A stretch of 64,000 nt of DNA from Oreohelix idahoensis. Lineage: Eukaryota; Mollusca; Gastropoda; Stylommatophora; Oreohelicidae. The stretch is taken from the NCBI GenBank assembly GCA_024509875.1, contig JAMPIV010012176.1:1-64000 (forward strand). The letters run 5' to 3'. The position numbers and the translations under genes are program-made. Below are positions 11,404-22,329 of this stretch, one piece after another; position 1 is the stretch's first letter; the number at the start of each line of letters is the position of its first letter. The notes below the pieces were generated by a model, which saw only the letters and a list, made by a program, of their open reading frames with translations, had not been told where the DNA came from and searched no databases.

Positions 11404-12624
11404 TATAGCACCTCTACTCCAGACCTGGCATTCTGCACACCTGATTTGGCTGGGATAGTGGAAAGGGAAATAGGAGAACAACTCGGTGGAAGTGATCATC
11501 GTCCTGTATTCATCAAAATTAATAGAACAATTAATACAAGTCCAAGTCAGCCAAGATGGAATTATAAAAAAGCAAATTGGTCCATTTATCAACACAGAGC
11601 AAATCTGCTTACAAAAGATATTAAGGTACTAGACAGAGACATTAACAGAGTCATCTGGGATTTTAATAATGGAGTACTCAAGGCAGCAAAGGAGACAATA
11701 CCGAGAGGAGCGAGGAAGAACTATGTACCATATTGGTCCAACACACTACAAAACCTACATGAAGATATGAATGAAGCAAGGCACACTGCAGAGGTACAAC
11801 CATCCCAACAGAACCATATCATGCTACAAAAGGCAAAAGCAAAATTCATTAAAGGAAAGCTAGAAGCCCAGAGGAGAAGCTGGAGGGAAAAAACATATAA
11901 ACTAAACCTTGAAAAGGAAGGGAGAAAGTTGTGGAAACTCACTAAACAATTGAATGACGATAACAATTCTCAACGACAAACCATTACACTAGACGATGCA
12001 GGGAAACTATATACCGGCAAACAAGCAGCAGACATATTTGCGGAATCCTACAGAAATGAAAGTAACATCTCCGTCAATTTACGCAGACAACGAGACATTC
12101 GTCAAGAAATAATCCACACTAGAACTAATGGAAACAGTCCGGACGTTATGTCCAAACCTTTCAATATGGACGAGTTAAAAACAGCCGTGTGGAAACTTAA
12201 AGACAGGAAATCACCAGGCCCGGATGGTATAACCAACGAAATGCTAAAACACCTAGGATATACAGCAATGAGCAAACTGTTGCAAATATACAACTACAGT
12301 TGGATGACAGGCAGTGTGCCACAGATATGGAGAGAGGCGCTCATGTGTCCCATCATAAAGAAAGGAAAAGACAACAGGAAAGCCACCAGCTACAGACCAA
12401 TAAGCCTAACAAGCTGTGTATGTAAGACAATGGAGAGGATGATCAACAGAAGATTGAAATGGTACTTGGAATCCGAGAAAATTTTAGTGCCAGAACAAGC
12501 AGGGTTTAGAGAGTGCAGCAGCACAGAAGACCAAATCACATACCTGTCACAGATCGTTGAAGATGCCTTCCAAGAAAAGAGAAAAGCCTTTACCCTATGG
12601 ATAGATCTCCAAAAAAGCTTTTGA
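11404..12624 (+). pseudogene. LINE ORF2, endonuclease end and RT fingers/palm (first part)
   Basis: The recognisable homology starts at STPDLAFCTPDLAG and reaches the endonuclease signature GGSDHRPVFIKI (about 11485-11520). A charged linker follows, then reverse transcriptase blocks KDRKSPGPDGITNEML (about 12205), YRPISLTSCVCKTMERMI (about 12390) and PEQAGFRECSSTEDQI (about 12490). Motif A begins as FTLWIDLQK and is broken by a one-base change in the A-run near 12610: the downstream frame continues AFDKVW. The usual reading is LDLQKAFDKVW. The apparent upstream ATG at 11368 lies in non-homologous AT-rich sequence and is not a real start. Confidence 0.9.
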
Positions 12625-14509
12625 CAAAGTATGGAAAGACGGGTTAATAGTAAAACTGCAAAGGAACGGAATCAAGGGTAATATGAGAAAATGGATCCAG
12701 TCGTTCCTACACAATCGGAAAGCAAGAGTCACTATGGAAGGTCACAACAGCAAGAAAATCCTCCTAAAACATGGAGTTCCTCAAGGCTCAGTATTGTCTC
12801 CCACCCTGTTCCTTGTATTCATCAATGACCTCATCCACGATCTGCCACAAGGTGTGAGAGCTGCCCTATACGCTGACGACTTGGTGGTGTGGTGTGTAGA
12901 AGAACATCTAACTATCGCTAATAAGCGAATACAAAGGGCAGCAGACAACATAGCAGCATGGGCAGAGAAATGGATGGTGCAGATCAACGCTGAAAAATCA
13001 TCAACAACACTTTTCACGCTCTCCAACAAAGACAAAGCAGGAGAGATACGACTTGGAAATATACATGTCCAAACAGATGAGGAACCGGTGTACTTGGGCA
13101 TTACATTAGGTAAGAGAATGACATGGAGGCACCACATCGAGAGAACAGAGGCTAAAGCGAGAAGAAAACTTTCCATACTGAGGAAAATAGCTGGATCAAG
13201 TTGGGGAGCTAACGAAACAACACTAAAGAAAGTGTATACAGGTGCAATAAGACCTATATTAGAGTACGGATCAGCAGCATGGTCTACAGCAGCCAAATCA
13301 CACCTACAAGCCTTAGATAAAGTACAAAATCAAGCGCTTAGGTTGATCACGGGTGCCATGAAGACCACACCAATAAATGAAATGGAAAAAATCACAGGCA
13401 TTCCACCTTTATTATACAGACGAGACACTAAGACCCTGATCCAAGCAGAAAAGTACAAGAACATGCCCGCACATCCAATGAAAACTAGATTTGGAGATTT
13501 AGCCAGTGGGAGGTTGAAGAGAAGCAGTTTTGTGCATCGGTCCAAAAAACTAATTAGAACATACAAGGATGAACTACCAGACATCACTAAGGAAATAACT
13601 CCCACACTCCTCCCAACCCCATGGGAACAACATCAAAATTTCAGTATTAAGACCTCCATAACTACCACCTGCCCCATGGGAGAGCTAAATACTCTCCAAA
13701 GGAAAATAGCAGCATGTGACATGATTGAAGAACTATACCCCAGAGAAGCATGGATCCAAGTATATACTGATGGATCTGCAACCAGAGCAGTGAAGAACGG
13801 AGGCGCAGGAGTTTATGTGGTCTATCCAGACAAAGAAAATGAATCCACCTGTTCACCTACTGGAATATTCTGTTCAAACTATGCTGCTGAAGTACAGGCC
13901 ATAAGCATTGCTGCAGGAATAATACATAACACAATAAGCCAATGTCAGCAGGTTGTATTCCTTACCGATGCAATGTCAGTTCTGCAAGCCCTCAACAGTG
14001 ATAAACTGCCAGAATTAAACAAAGTCCTATGCGAAGTAAATATCAAAAGAAGGGTAGTGCTACAGTGGATACCATCACACTGTGGCATACCAGGAAATGA
14101 GAGAGCAGATATGTTAGCAAAATAGGGAGCAACACAGGAACAAAAAGAACAAACAATCACATTCCAGGAAAAGAAGACCCTTATCAAGGCCATCAGGAAA
14201 ATTGATCAACAAAGAGACAACTATCAATATCTTGATCGAGCAAAACAGGTGATCCTGTTCCGTATGAGAACAGGACACAACAGACTGAACAGTCACTTAT
14301 ACAGACTGAGATTGGTCCCATCACCCCTATGTACGTGTGGACAGGCAGCACAGACAGCCGAACACATCCTGCAAGACTGCCACATGCTTAGTCAATTGCG
14401 AACTGAACATTGGCCCACAGAGACGCACATCCACACAAAGCTGTTTGGGAGTCTTGAAGAACTTTCAACCACAGCAACATACATCCAGAAAACCGGACTT
14501 CTTGTGTAG
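12612..14509 (+). pseudogene. LINE ORF2, RT palm, RNase H and C-terminal Cys motif
   Basis: Continues in the shifted frame with motif B HGVPQGSVLSPTLFLVFIND (about 12770), catalytic box LYADDLVVW (about 12870) and YLGITLG (about 13090). RNase H follows with its acidic set: YTDGSA (about 13765), AEVQAI (about 13885), LTDAMSVLQAL (about 13960) and WIPSHCGIPGNERADMLAK (about 14068-14122). An in-frame TAG at 14123-14125 follows, but homologous sequence continues in the same frame to 14509 and includes CTCGQAAQTAEHILQDC, a zinc-binding-like motif. The TAG probably replaces a glutamate codon by one base. RNase H would remove RNA from the hybrid during target-primed reverse transcription. Confidence 0.92.
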
Positions 14510-14579
14510 ACATTTCTAAACAACAGCGAACGAGAAGAAGAAGAAGACCAGAGATATACCATAATAAGAATAATTCCAC

Positions 14580-15390
14580 TGAATAAATCAGGGTGGGGGC
14601 TTGAACTTCATTTCTGAGGTTTGGATCTGGCTTTTGTGAGTTGTAGTCATTGTCCATGACTCACATCCATATGTCAAGACTGGGACATAGGTGGAGCGGT
14701 ATACAGCAATCTTCGTTTTCTTACCAGCCTCTTTCTTGCTGAGGAATCCTCGATTTATGGCCTGAAAAAGTCTCACAGCCGCTGCTTTTCGAGTGGCCAA
14801 CTCTTCTTTGATGCCTCCTTTTCGGTCTATAATAGCTCCGAGGTATTTAAAGTGGCCTACCTGCTCCAGGACCTGTTCTCCCAGCTTAATCTGATGTTTT
14901 CTTTCTTCTCGTGATATCACCATGGATTTTGTTTTACAGCTGCTTATGACCATCCTTCTCTTCTCCAGCTCTTTCTTCCAGACTTGCAGGTTGGATTGGA
15001 GATGTGCCTATGATTTAGCAATCAGGGCAACATCATCAGCAAATGCCAGCTCTGAAATACATACCTGTCTCATCTTTCAGTACCTCACTGAATACCTTCT
15101 TGTTCTCTCCTTACATGCCTTGATAACATCGTCCATGAGGAGTATGAAAAGATAAGGTGACAGGATATGACCTTGTCTTACACCAGTGGTGGTCCTGAAC
15201 TCTTCTGACTTATGGTTTGCTGTCCTCACACAATTTCTGCAAGACTTGTAGAAGCTCTGTATAGCATGAATCAGAGGAGTAATGGAATGTTCTTCCTTGC
15301 CAAACAGTCCCAAAGTTTGCTCCAGGGGACCCTGTCAAACGCCTTTTCCAGATCTATGAAACAAAGATGGACAGGGTACATTCTTTGAAA
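14580..15390 (-). pseudogene. Second LINE family, RT fragment
   Basis: On the minus strand: a KAFDRVPW-like motif A (about 15350), QSFYKSCRNCVRTANHKSEE then GVRQGHILSPYLFILLMDDV (motif B, about 15180), an ADD box near 15035, and a thumb region with FKYLGAIIDRKGGIKEE and PVLTYGCESWTM (14830-14650). Both ends are missing and frames change at about 15070 and 14955. It belongs to a different family from the LINEs at 4580 and 11400. It lies tail to tail with the I-type LINE. Confidence 0.85.
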
Positions 15391-15770
15391 CAAATCCACG
15401 CACTTTCACAAAAAATGTTGTCATCAAAGAACTTCTATATTGAATTAAACAATATTTTAAAAATATATTACAGTTTTTGATTTGCTTCCGTCATTATTAG
15501 CGGGTCATTGCTAGTATTCCCATTTCCAACTAACATAATTACCGATGTATGTTACGTCGGTCGGTCACAATCAAAATACTAACTCGCGCCAGAAAAAAAG
15601 TGCGCAACGCACGGTGTGCAACTTGCGCGGAGTGAGTGTTATATTAATGGTATTGATTCTCTCGTGGCTCTCTTAATGTCGAAGATCTGCACATCAAACT
15701 TTCTGTCAGCGATGATCGAGCGTTCCTCATGAATCTCTTGAACATACTGTATTACATAACTTTGCGTTTG
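15391..15770. other. No gene seen
   Basis: Unremarkable AT-rich sequence with a GC-richer patch near 15570-15640. No repeat or reading frame that I can support. Confidence 0.5.
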
Positions 15771-16018
15771 GGAGCCGCGCTGGTGTAGTGGTTACAACGT
15801 TGCGCTGGTGATCAGGTGTTCAAGGTTCAAGCCCGGGCGGGCGCATTTGAAGATGTGTCTTCGACAGGGATTTTCACTGAATAATCTGAACAGCTACTGA
15901 GATAAGCCCTCTGTGGATGGGAAGGAGCGAAGCGCCTGACAGTGTTGGGAGGAAAGTCCATAGGCTCCCGAGCTTCGCAATGACAAGCCATTGGGCCGAA
16001 GGGCTGAAAAATAACATT
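15771..16018 (+). mobile_element. tRNA-derived SINE
   Basis: The head contains an RNA polymerase III A box, TGGTGTAGTGGTTA (15781-15794), and a B box, GGTTCAAGCCC (15824-15834), about 30 bases apart as in tRNA genes. The head is too diverged to be a working tRNA. A GC-richer body of about 180 bp follows, ending near GGGCTGAAAAATAAC. This is the classic SINE plan, with transcription driven by the internal promoter and mobilisation by a LINE. I could not find a convincing target duplication. Confidence 0.85.
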
Positions 16019-16079
16019 ACTTTATATTAAAGTAATGATACATTATTTGTACACATTGCCGACAGAGGATCGGATGTTT

Positions 16080-17205
16080 TCATTCCATATATGGGAGACG
16101 TAACCTTTCGCAAAACGCGTATTATTTCAGGCGGAAATAATTGTGAAATTACCCCACTAAACACGCATGTTTCAAACGATTGGAGCTTTCTTAGAAACGT
16201 AACAAAACAAATGCGGGGGAGGACAGGCTATAGAACCTGACCTTTCAAAGTTTTAACACTGTGAAAATTCACTGTGAGGATGGCTTGCCAAGACGAAACC
16301 AGACTGCCAGGGTTAGAATTCTGCATTCTCTTTATCAGACCGGACTTTGTGGAACATCTTGAAGGACTTAAAGAGCCCAGGAAAATCATTTTAATAAGGA
16401 ACAGGAATCTCAGAAAACTGAAACACGGAGTCATAGTACGAGTTTAGTGCTAACATTACGACCCTCAAGACATGTGAAAAAAGGCATCTGCCAGTGCCTT
16501 AAACCTACTTCTCTGAGCAAACAGTCTATGAGCCAAGATTGGTGTAAGTTGTTTATTTTAAATTCTGAATTTTTGCATTACTAACATGTGAACTAATATG
16601 TATATATTGCCATCTGAATATTAATATGTGAAAAGTTCTATTGGATGTCCAAGTCATTTGAGGCTGGCAACCTCATCATATAGAATGATTATTTCATGAA
16701 CCACCACTGCAGCGTTGGTAACTGCTTTATTGCCAGTTTCTCAATGAGAACTAAAAAGCATAAGTAGTCTCAAGTTCCATATGGAGCCGGGAAGGAAAGA
16801 TGAAAGAAATGATGTACAATCTAATTATAATATTTCTTTTCCAAACCAGTGTAAATGTCTATTTAAACATATGCACTTTAAAATTAATGAATGTTTCTAA
16901 GTTTTTCAACCAGTGTAGATATAAATGAAAACATATTACATCTATATTGTGAACACTTTTCCATTAGTGTAGATGTTATTGTAAACATATTCTATTAATA
17001 CTATTAACCTGTTAATTTGATTGTAAAGTAAATATAAAGCTATTCAATTTAAATGTAAAGAAAGTTTTCTATCAAGGGATTACGCTTAATTCTCATCGAG
17101 GGTAAATTCTTAGATAGAGGGGATGGTGGAATAGGAATAGGAAGACACATAAGCAAGTGTCGGGAAACGCAATACTCAGGAGAGCATATTGTTTCTAGTG
17201 GTAAA
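16080..17205. repeat. Family A, copy 3
   Basis: Diverged copy of 8700-9860 in the same orientation. Shared landmarks include GAGCCAAGATTGGTGTAAGT near 16528, the internal AT-rich subrepeats at 16840-17060, GATGGTGGAATAGGAA near 17122 and GTCGGGAAACGCAATACTCA near 17160. Non-coding. Confidence 0.8.
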
Positions 17206-18235
17206 AGATACTAAGAAATGGCTGGTGATATTAAGGGGTGTGAACCAGACAATATGCCAATGAGTTGGTTACTTTCTGTGGTGACATAAATATGTACTGT
17301 TGTCTAGCCTTTTAATCGCTTAGAACGCCACGTTGATGATTATCATATTTAATTCAGTAGACAAGAGACAGTGTTCCAATCACAGGAATGTATTTACAAG
17401 TATTAACATGACATTTCGAAACCCAGGTATGTTGTATAATTTATGTGGTCTAGTAAATACAAGAGAAAAACAATAGACAGTACCTAGTCAGGAGAACTAG
17501 GAAATGGTAGACCGGTTGTCAGCATAACGATTAGGAAATGATAGAATTTGGCATAAATTATCACCCCTGGTGGTTAGGCTAGTCTTTACCAAGACACGCT
17601 AAGCAGAGCACAGATAAAAAATAAGAGACAGAGACAGAAGAAATATTATCAAAATGTTTGAGTGACAGTTGAAATTCACATACATGAAGAATTTAGAAAG
17701 GAAATAAATCTCGACAGCGGTAGTCTGTTTCCAGTCGTGAACGCCCTAACATCTAGATACAGCTTGTAAACAATAAGGCAGTAAGAAAGAATGAGAGAGC
17801 AAGACATTGAGAAAATAATTGAGTCTAAATGTATGCTGTACAAGGTTAACCAACCTCAAGGGAAGTTTGCACTCATTATTTCACACCAGCCACGTTACAT
17901 GTAAAAAAACGTCATCATATTTGGCACTGTTGTCGGAGTCAAGGTTACTCATCTAGTGTTAATATCAATTGTCAGCTGTCTGCTTGAACTTGTTGTTTTG
18001 CATCAAGTAAGAAATGACTTGTATACCACCAACCAAGGCCTGTCTACTGTTAGGGTAGTGATACCAACCACTATACAACATCATCAACAATGCACGGCCA
18101 CACATACATGTGGCTGGCAACCACATCATGTTTATTTAATTGGTACAGAAACCACAACTGGAAGATCACATGCATGTTTTAATGTAGGCTGTCTGCAAGG
18201 TGACCAGCTGTAGTTGTGGATCCATGCTACATAGG
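17206..18235. other. No gene seen
   Basis: About 1 kb of AT-rich sequence. A short frame at 17956-18213 has no recognisable domain and looks random. No repeat partner found in the window. Confidence 0.5.
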
Positions 18236-18690
18236 GCGTTTTAGTAACATGAATACATAACTCTTACATAATCAGGAAATACATCACCCATTAATTAACT
18301 CTTACCTAATCAGGAAAATGTATCACCCATTACATAACTCGTACATAATCAGGAAATACTGTATATCACACACTACTTAACTCCTACATCATAAGGAAAT
18401 ATATCACGCTTTTCTTAACTCTTACACAATCAGGAAATATATCACACATTACATAACTCTTACATAATCAATAAATATATCACACATTACATAACTCTTA
18501 CATAATCAGGAAATATATCACATATTACTTAACTCTTACATAATCAGAAAATATATCACCCATTACATAAGTCGTACACATTTAGGAAATATATCATACA
18601 TTACATAACTCTTACATAATCAATAAATATATCACTCATTACAAAGCTCTTACAAATCAGGAAATATATCACACATTACAAAATAGCCTA
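18236..18690. repeat. Degenerate ~38-bp minisatellite
   Basis: About 11 imperfect units built from CATTACATAACTCTTACATA followed by ATCAGGAAATATATCAC. Spacing varies slightly. It has the same period as the array at 10421 but an unrelated sequence. Confidence 0.85.
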
Positions 18691-19128
18691 CTGATATAAC
18701 CGACTGATCCAGGCACATGGTTAATATTTGAAATTGATGCCCTGCTTTGAACCGTTGCAAACACCGAACCAAATAATACGACGTAAAAGTAATGACATAT
18801 TTTTTGTTTAAGATTTTGATACCAATCACCTTGCCACGGGTAGCAAGAATTCTAGCCATTAGACACTTTCACATCCCAGTATTCAGTTTTTTCTTAATTT
18901 ATGTAGTTATTTATTTATTTAGTTTAAGCAACTCCAAAGATAAGTTAAGAGATAACACTTGACCATAAACACGAAGCAATATACAAACATGTGTTTTTCT
19001 TTTATTAATAACACGGGAAGCAGAAAACTATTGATAGAAATACAAAGAGGGCACTTTTCTGATTAATGAACAGCACTAGTTAGTGCTGAAGAAACATGTT
19101 GTTGTGCATTTTTTCTTAAACCCTTCTG
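18691..19128. other. No gene seen
   Basis: AT-rich sequence with no supportable gene or repeat. Confidence 0.4.
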
Positions 19129-19214
19129 TCTATTGACTTTATTTAGTAGAATGTGTGAATTGTGTGTGATCCCGATCCTGGCTAAGACACTTTGATCTTA
19201 GCCAAATGGCCGAG
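19129..19214 (-). mobile_element. U2 snRNA-headed short element, copy 1
   Basis: Read on the minus strand it starts CTCGGCCATTTGGCTAAGAT and continues CAAAGTGT, matching the 5' end of U2 snRNA (bases about 8-35) apart from one or two changes. Beyond that it leaves U2 and reads CTTAGCCAGGATCGGGATCA, then a tail containing AATAAAGTCAATAGAC. A second copy with the same fusion point and tail lies on the plus strand at 36996-37088. It is not a functional U2: the branch-site-pairing block and all downstream domains are absent. Confidence 0.75.
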
Positions 19215-19218
19215 CTCA

Positions 19219-19434
19219 GAAATTTTTTTTTTTTTTTAAATTTCCTCGGATGAGGTTGCATATTTTTTCCTCGCATGAGGTTGCATTGGCCCCTGCCCAT
19301 ACCCGGCTCTGGTCAAGACCACATGTCCCAACACAAGAAGACCCAATGACAACATGTGTCATTGTAGTGATCTTCTGTGTTTTCACACAAATGGCCTAAT
19401 GACATAAATGTCACTATTGATCCCTGTGTGTAGA

Positions 19435-19466
<32 letters not shown>

Positions 19467-19665
19467 TTCCTCGCATGAGGTTGCACATTTTTCCCTCGCA
19501 TGAGGTTGCATTGGCCCCAGCCCAAACCCGGCTCTGGTCAAGACCACATGTCCCGACACACGAAGACCCAATGACACCATGTGTCATTGTAGTGATCTTC
19601 TATGTTCTTACACAAAGGACCTCATGACTTAAATGTCACTACTGGTCCCTGCGTCTAGACACATG
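19219..19665. repeat. Tandem duplication of a ~224-bp unit
   Basis: Two units 224 bp apart. Each opens with a long T-run, then two CCTCGCATGAGGTTGCA motifs, then CCCGGCTCTGGTCAAGACCA and GACCCAATGACA. The second T-run is about 22 bases. Each motif is itself nearly self-complementary (CCTCGCATGAGG). No coding content. It may be a dimeric short element, but no promoter boxes are evident. Confidence 0.8.
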
Positions 19666-20080
19666 ATCCTAGCCAAAACCCGGTTATTAGGCCGTTGGGT
19701 TTGCAAGGAGCATTATAAATGCTCAAGCCCGAGCTTAGAAATAACAGACCTGGATATCGTAGTGGTGATAATGTTATCATTGAGAGTGGTAGAACAGCTA
19801 AGTGCTCAATACTTTAAAAAGTTGAAAACTTTAAAATGTGCATTAATTTTTTTCTTGAAAATCTTTTTAAACCTGTTAAAGTTTTTGAATTTGTGCATAG
19901 AAAAAAATAAAAAAATTTAAAAAAGGAACAATCACAAATATTGTATCTGAAACAAAACGTTATGACTAATGCAAATGTTTATAATAAATTTATACAAGTT
20001 ACAAAGTATGAACATCTTCTACTCAGACTGATATTTTGTTCATAATCTAACTGTTTCCCTTGGAAAGCAAACAAGCTACC
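19666..20080. other. No gene seen
   Basis: AT-rich, ending in A-runs near 19900-19925. No repeat partner recognised. Confidence 0.4.
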
Positions 20081-21059
20081 TCCCCTAACTAGTCATTGAT
20101 GACGGGGAGAGAATTATGTAAAATATTCATGTTGTCCGTGACAAGTGTCAATTGTTTCTTCCCTCGCTCCAGTGTTTCTATCATTTATTACATCCTGAAG
20201 GCGTTGTAGTTATACAGTCCAAATGTGTTTGTAATATTTCTTTGTCGCTCAAGTGATGGACTCAGCCGCTGCTTACAGCATCACATGGTTAAGTATATTT
20301 TTACTTTATTTCCGATGTCCCGTCCAATCTGACCAGATGTGTGATCTTTCGCTTATAATCGGCGTATTTTTTCTTATTGCTATCACGTTTTGACCGCTGG
20401 ACTGTTATCTCAGTCGTGTTTTTAACTTGTTTTAATCATTTGTTAGCAATGTTGTAAGCCCTGAAAAGGGCTAATCGCGTAAAGGACCGTGAGCTGGTTG
20501 CCTATAGTCGTCAGGTCGTGCGTTTCTTCTAGCATAGTTGCGTATTAAATGTGTGTATTTATTTATTTTTGCAAGTGTGTTACTTTTATTTCTATAGCTA
20601 TTATTACAGATTTGACGGCAGCTGTGAAAAGGACACGTCCTTAAAAGGTCAACTAGCAAAGAATTAGATGCGTGTGTGTTTTTGGTTGGTTCAGTTTGTG
20701 TGTTTACCGCTTGTGTCCGCCGATAGTGTCATCTTTCTTAACTCCAGCTGATTTATGACTTTGTTGATGATGATTGGTCGTAGGACTTCTAAAACTGTAA
20801 TAAGTTATTCGCATATTACATTCTTCCATTGTCCTGTTTTATTTGATGTGTCAGTGATGATCTGTCTTTCTTGCTTTACGCTTTTGTTTAGTTGGTGGAT
20901 GACTGAGTGCTTTTATTTCCTGCCTATATATTTATATAACTGTCAGATGTGTAGTCAGTTGTCGGAGTTGAGTTTTGATGTGTAGTTCTTGTTTACTTTA
21001 CTGTGTCTTTGTCATCAAACTATTTCTTGCCTTAATTTTCCGAATCTTTTGGCCGAATA
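20081..21059. repeat. Penelope-associated flanking repeats
   Basis: Two blocks recur near 35 kb. 20085-20290 resembles 34845-35060, sharing GCTACCTCCC and ACTCAG.CGCTGCT-type landmarks. 20680-21040 is the reverse complement of about 35810-36260, sharing AACTCCAGC.GATTTATGACT and TGTAGTCAGTTGTCGGAGTT. They lie next to a Penelope-like element in one case and next to its terminal remnant in the other, so they are probably part of the same element family. Short frames inside show no domain. Confidence 0.6.
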
Positions 21060-21588
21060 AATATATAAATTAAAATAATAATATGGTATGAAATCAGTTT
21101 TACAAATAAACGGTACACATGAAACAAGGGACGTTTCGAGTTTCACCCTTCGTCAGCCACAGTTACGAACAGGTGACAAGGACACGAACTACATATAGGT
21201 GCTACAAAAATCTATGATAATGAGGAAAACGCCGAATGAGCAATACAAGCAGATGAAACAACGCTGATGAGCGAAACGATAACAGTAAGAATGTAAAAAA
21301 ATCGTAAAACCAGAAAGACATGTCGAAACAAGAAAGTAAATAATCGACGAAGCGAAGACAGAAATGAACAACACTATTAAAACAAGTAAAAAATCACTTA
21401 GCTGGATCCAAGAAGGAAACATTCAAGATGGCTGAACAAATGAGGCGTCATGCGGAAGTGACGTATGAGCTATTGACGGCTGAGAAAAGATAATTGAGGA
21501 AACGAAACGATCCAAAGCCAAACAAGGATAGAAAGGAAAATAACGACAGAAGAAAAAAAGTATGAAACAGAGACAGAAGCCACCAGAA

Positions 21589-21900
21589 TTATGCAAATTG
21601 ATGCTGGACATTCAAGCCAGCAGGAGATAAAACGCCCATTTGAAAAATGAGACGATTCTCCAACGAGAAGCGAGTTCGGTCGTCGCCAACACAGGAAAGG
21701 TGGGCAGTGACATGAATGTCAGAATTACCTGAATGGTCAGGGCTATTGAAGTGAAGGGCCACAGGTAAATGTTTGCTATGATAGATGTCATTCAAGTGCT
21801 CACAAAACCTGTCTGCCAAACGTCTGCCAGTTTCACAAATATAGGTCATGTCACACCTCTTGCAGATGATAGCGTAAATCAGGTTTCTGGATTCGCACGT
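21589..21900 (-). pseudogene. GIY-YIG endonuclease of Penelope-like element
   Basis: Minus strand: LIYAIICKRC (GIY part) then TYICETGRRLADRFCEHLND, with a downstream HFNSPDHS block and a final ENRLIFQMGVLSP and LNVQHQ end. The arginine and the EHL glutamate-histidine of the family are present. The glycine of the YIG motif has become cysteine (YIC). The ATG counted at 21849 lies inside the domain, so it is not the true start. The nuclease would cut target DNA for insertion. The frame is open here, but the upstream RT is broken. Confidence 0.88.
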
Positions 21901-22329
21901 GAAAGACTACCCAATGGCAAATATACCGTTCGGAAAGGGGACTGACTGTGTTTGGAGAACAAAAGGGCAGGTCTTACATATGCGGCGTTGGCACGGTGTA
22001 GTACCAAAATGAAAAGGACTAGTTTATCTCAAGCGACTATGCACAAGAATATCCCTAAAATTCTTATCTCTACGATTTGCCACTAAAGGGGTATGACGAA
22101 ACAACTCTCTGGTATCAGGATCGAAAAGGAGAATAGGCAGATGACAAAACATAATTTTTTTCTCCGCCAAACAGTGAGGGTGAAAGGTTAAGACAAGTTT
22201 GAGTCTGTCAGATGTAGTAGCAGGTTTAGCAGTAAGTGCAACCTGACGAGTAACATGACTAATGCGATTAAGGGAATCAGATAAAACTCTTTCAGGGTAG
22301 TGACGTCGGCGAATAAAATCGATTATTTC

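Larger units (their letters stand above)
11400..14548 (+). mobile_element. I/Nimb-type LINE, 5'-truncated, nearly intact
   Basis: Plus-strand non-LTR element starting inside the endonuclease C-terminus. It continues through reverse transcriptase and RNase H to a cysteine-rich C-terminal motif and ends with a (GAA)n tail at about 14536-14548. An RNase H domain in this position is typical of the I group of LINEs, which includes Nimbus-like elements of snails; the exact clade is inferred. One frameshift and one nonsense codon are the only clear lesions in about 3 kb. Confidence 0.9.

Noticed and set aside
15771..15845. Functional tRNA gene
   Set aside because: A and B boxes are good but the acceptor and anticodon arms do not form a plausible tRNA, and a SINE body follows.
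21258..21285. Hammerhead ribozyme at GCTGATGAGCGAAACG
   Set aside because: Core words are present but only two bases separate CUGAUGA from GAAAC, so stem II cannot form.
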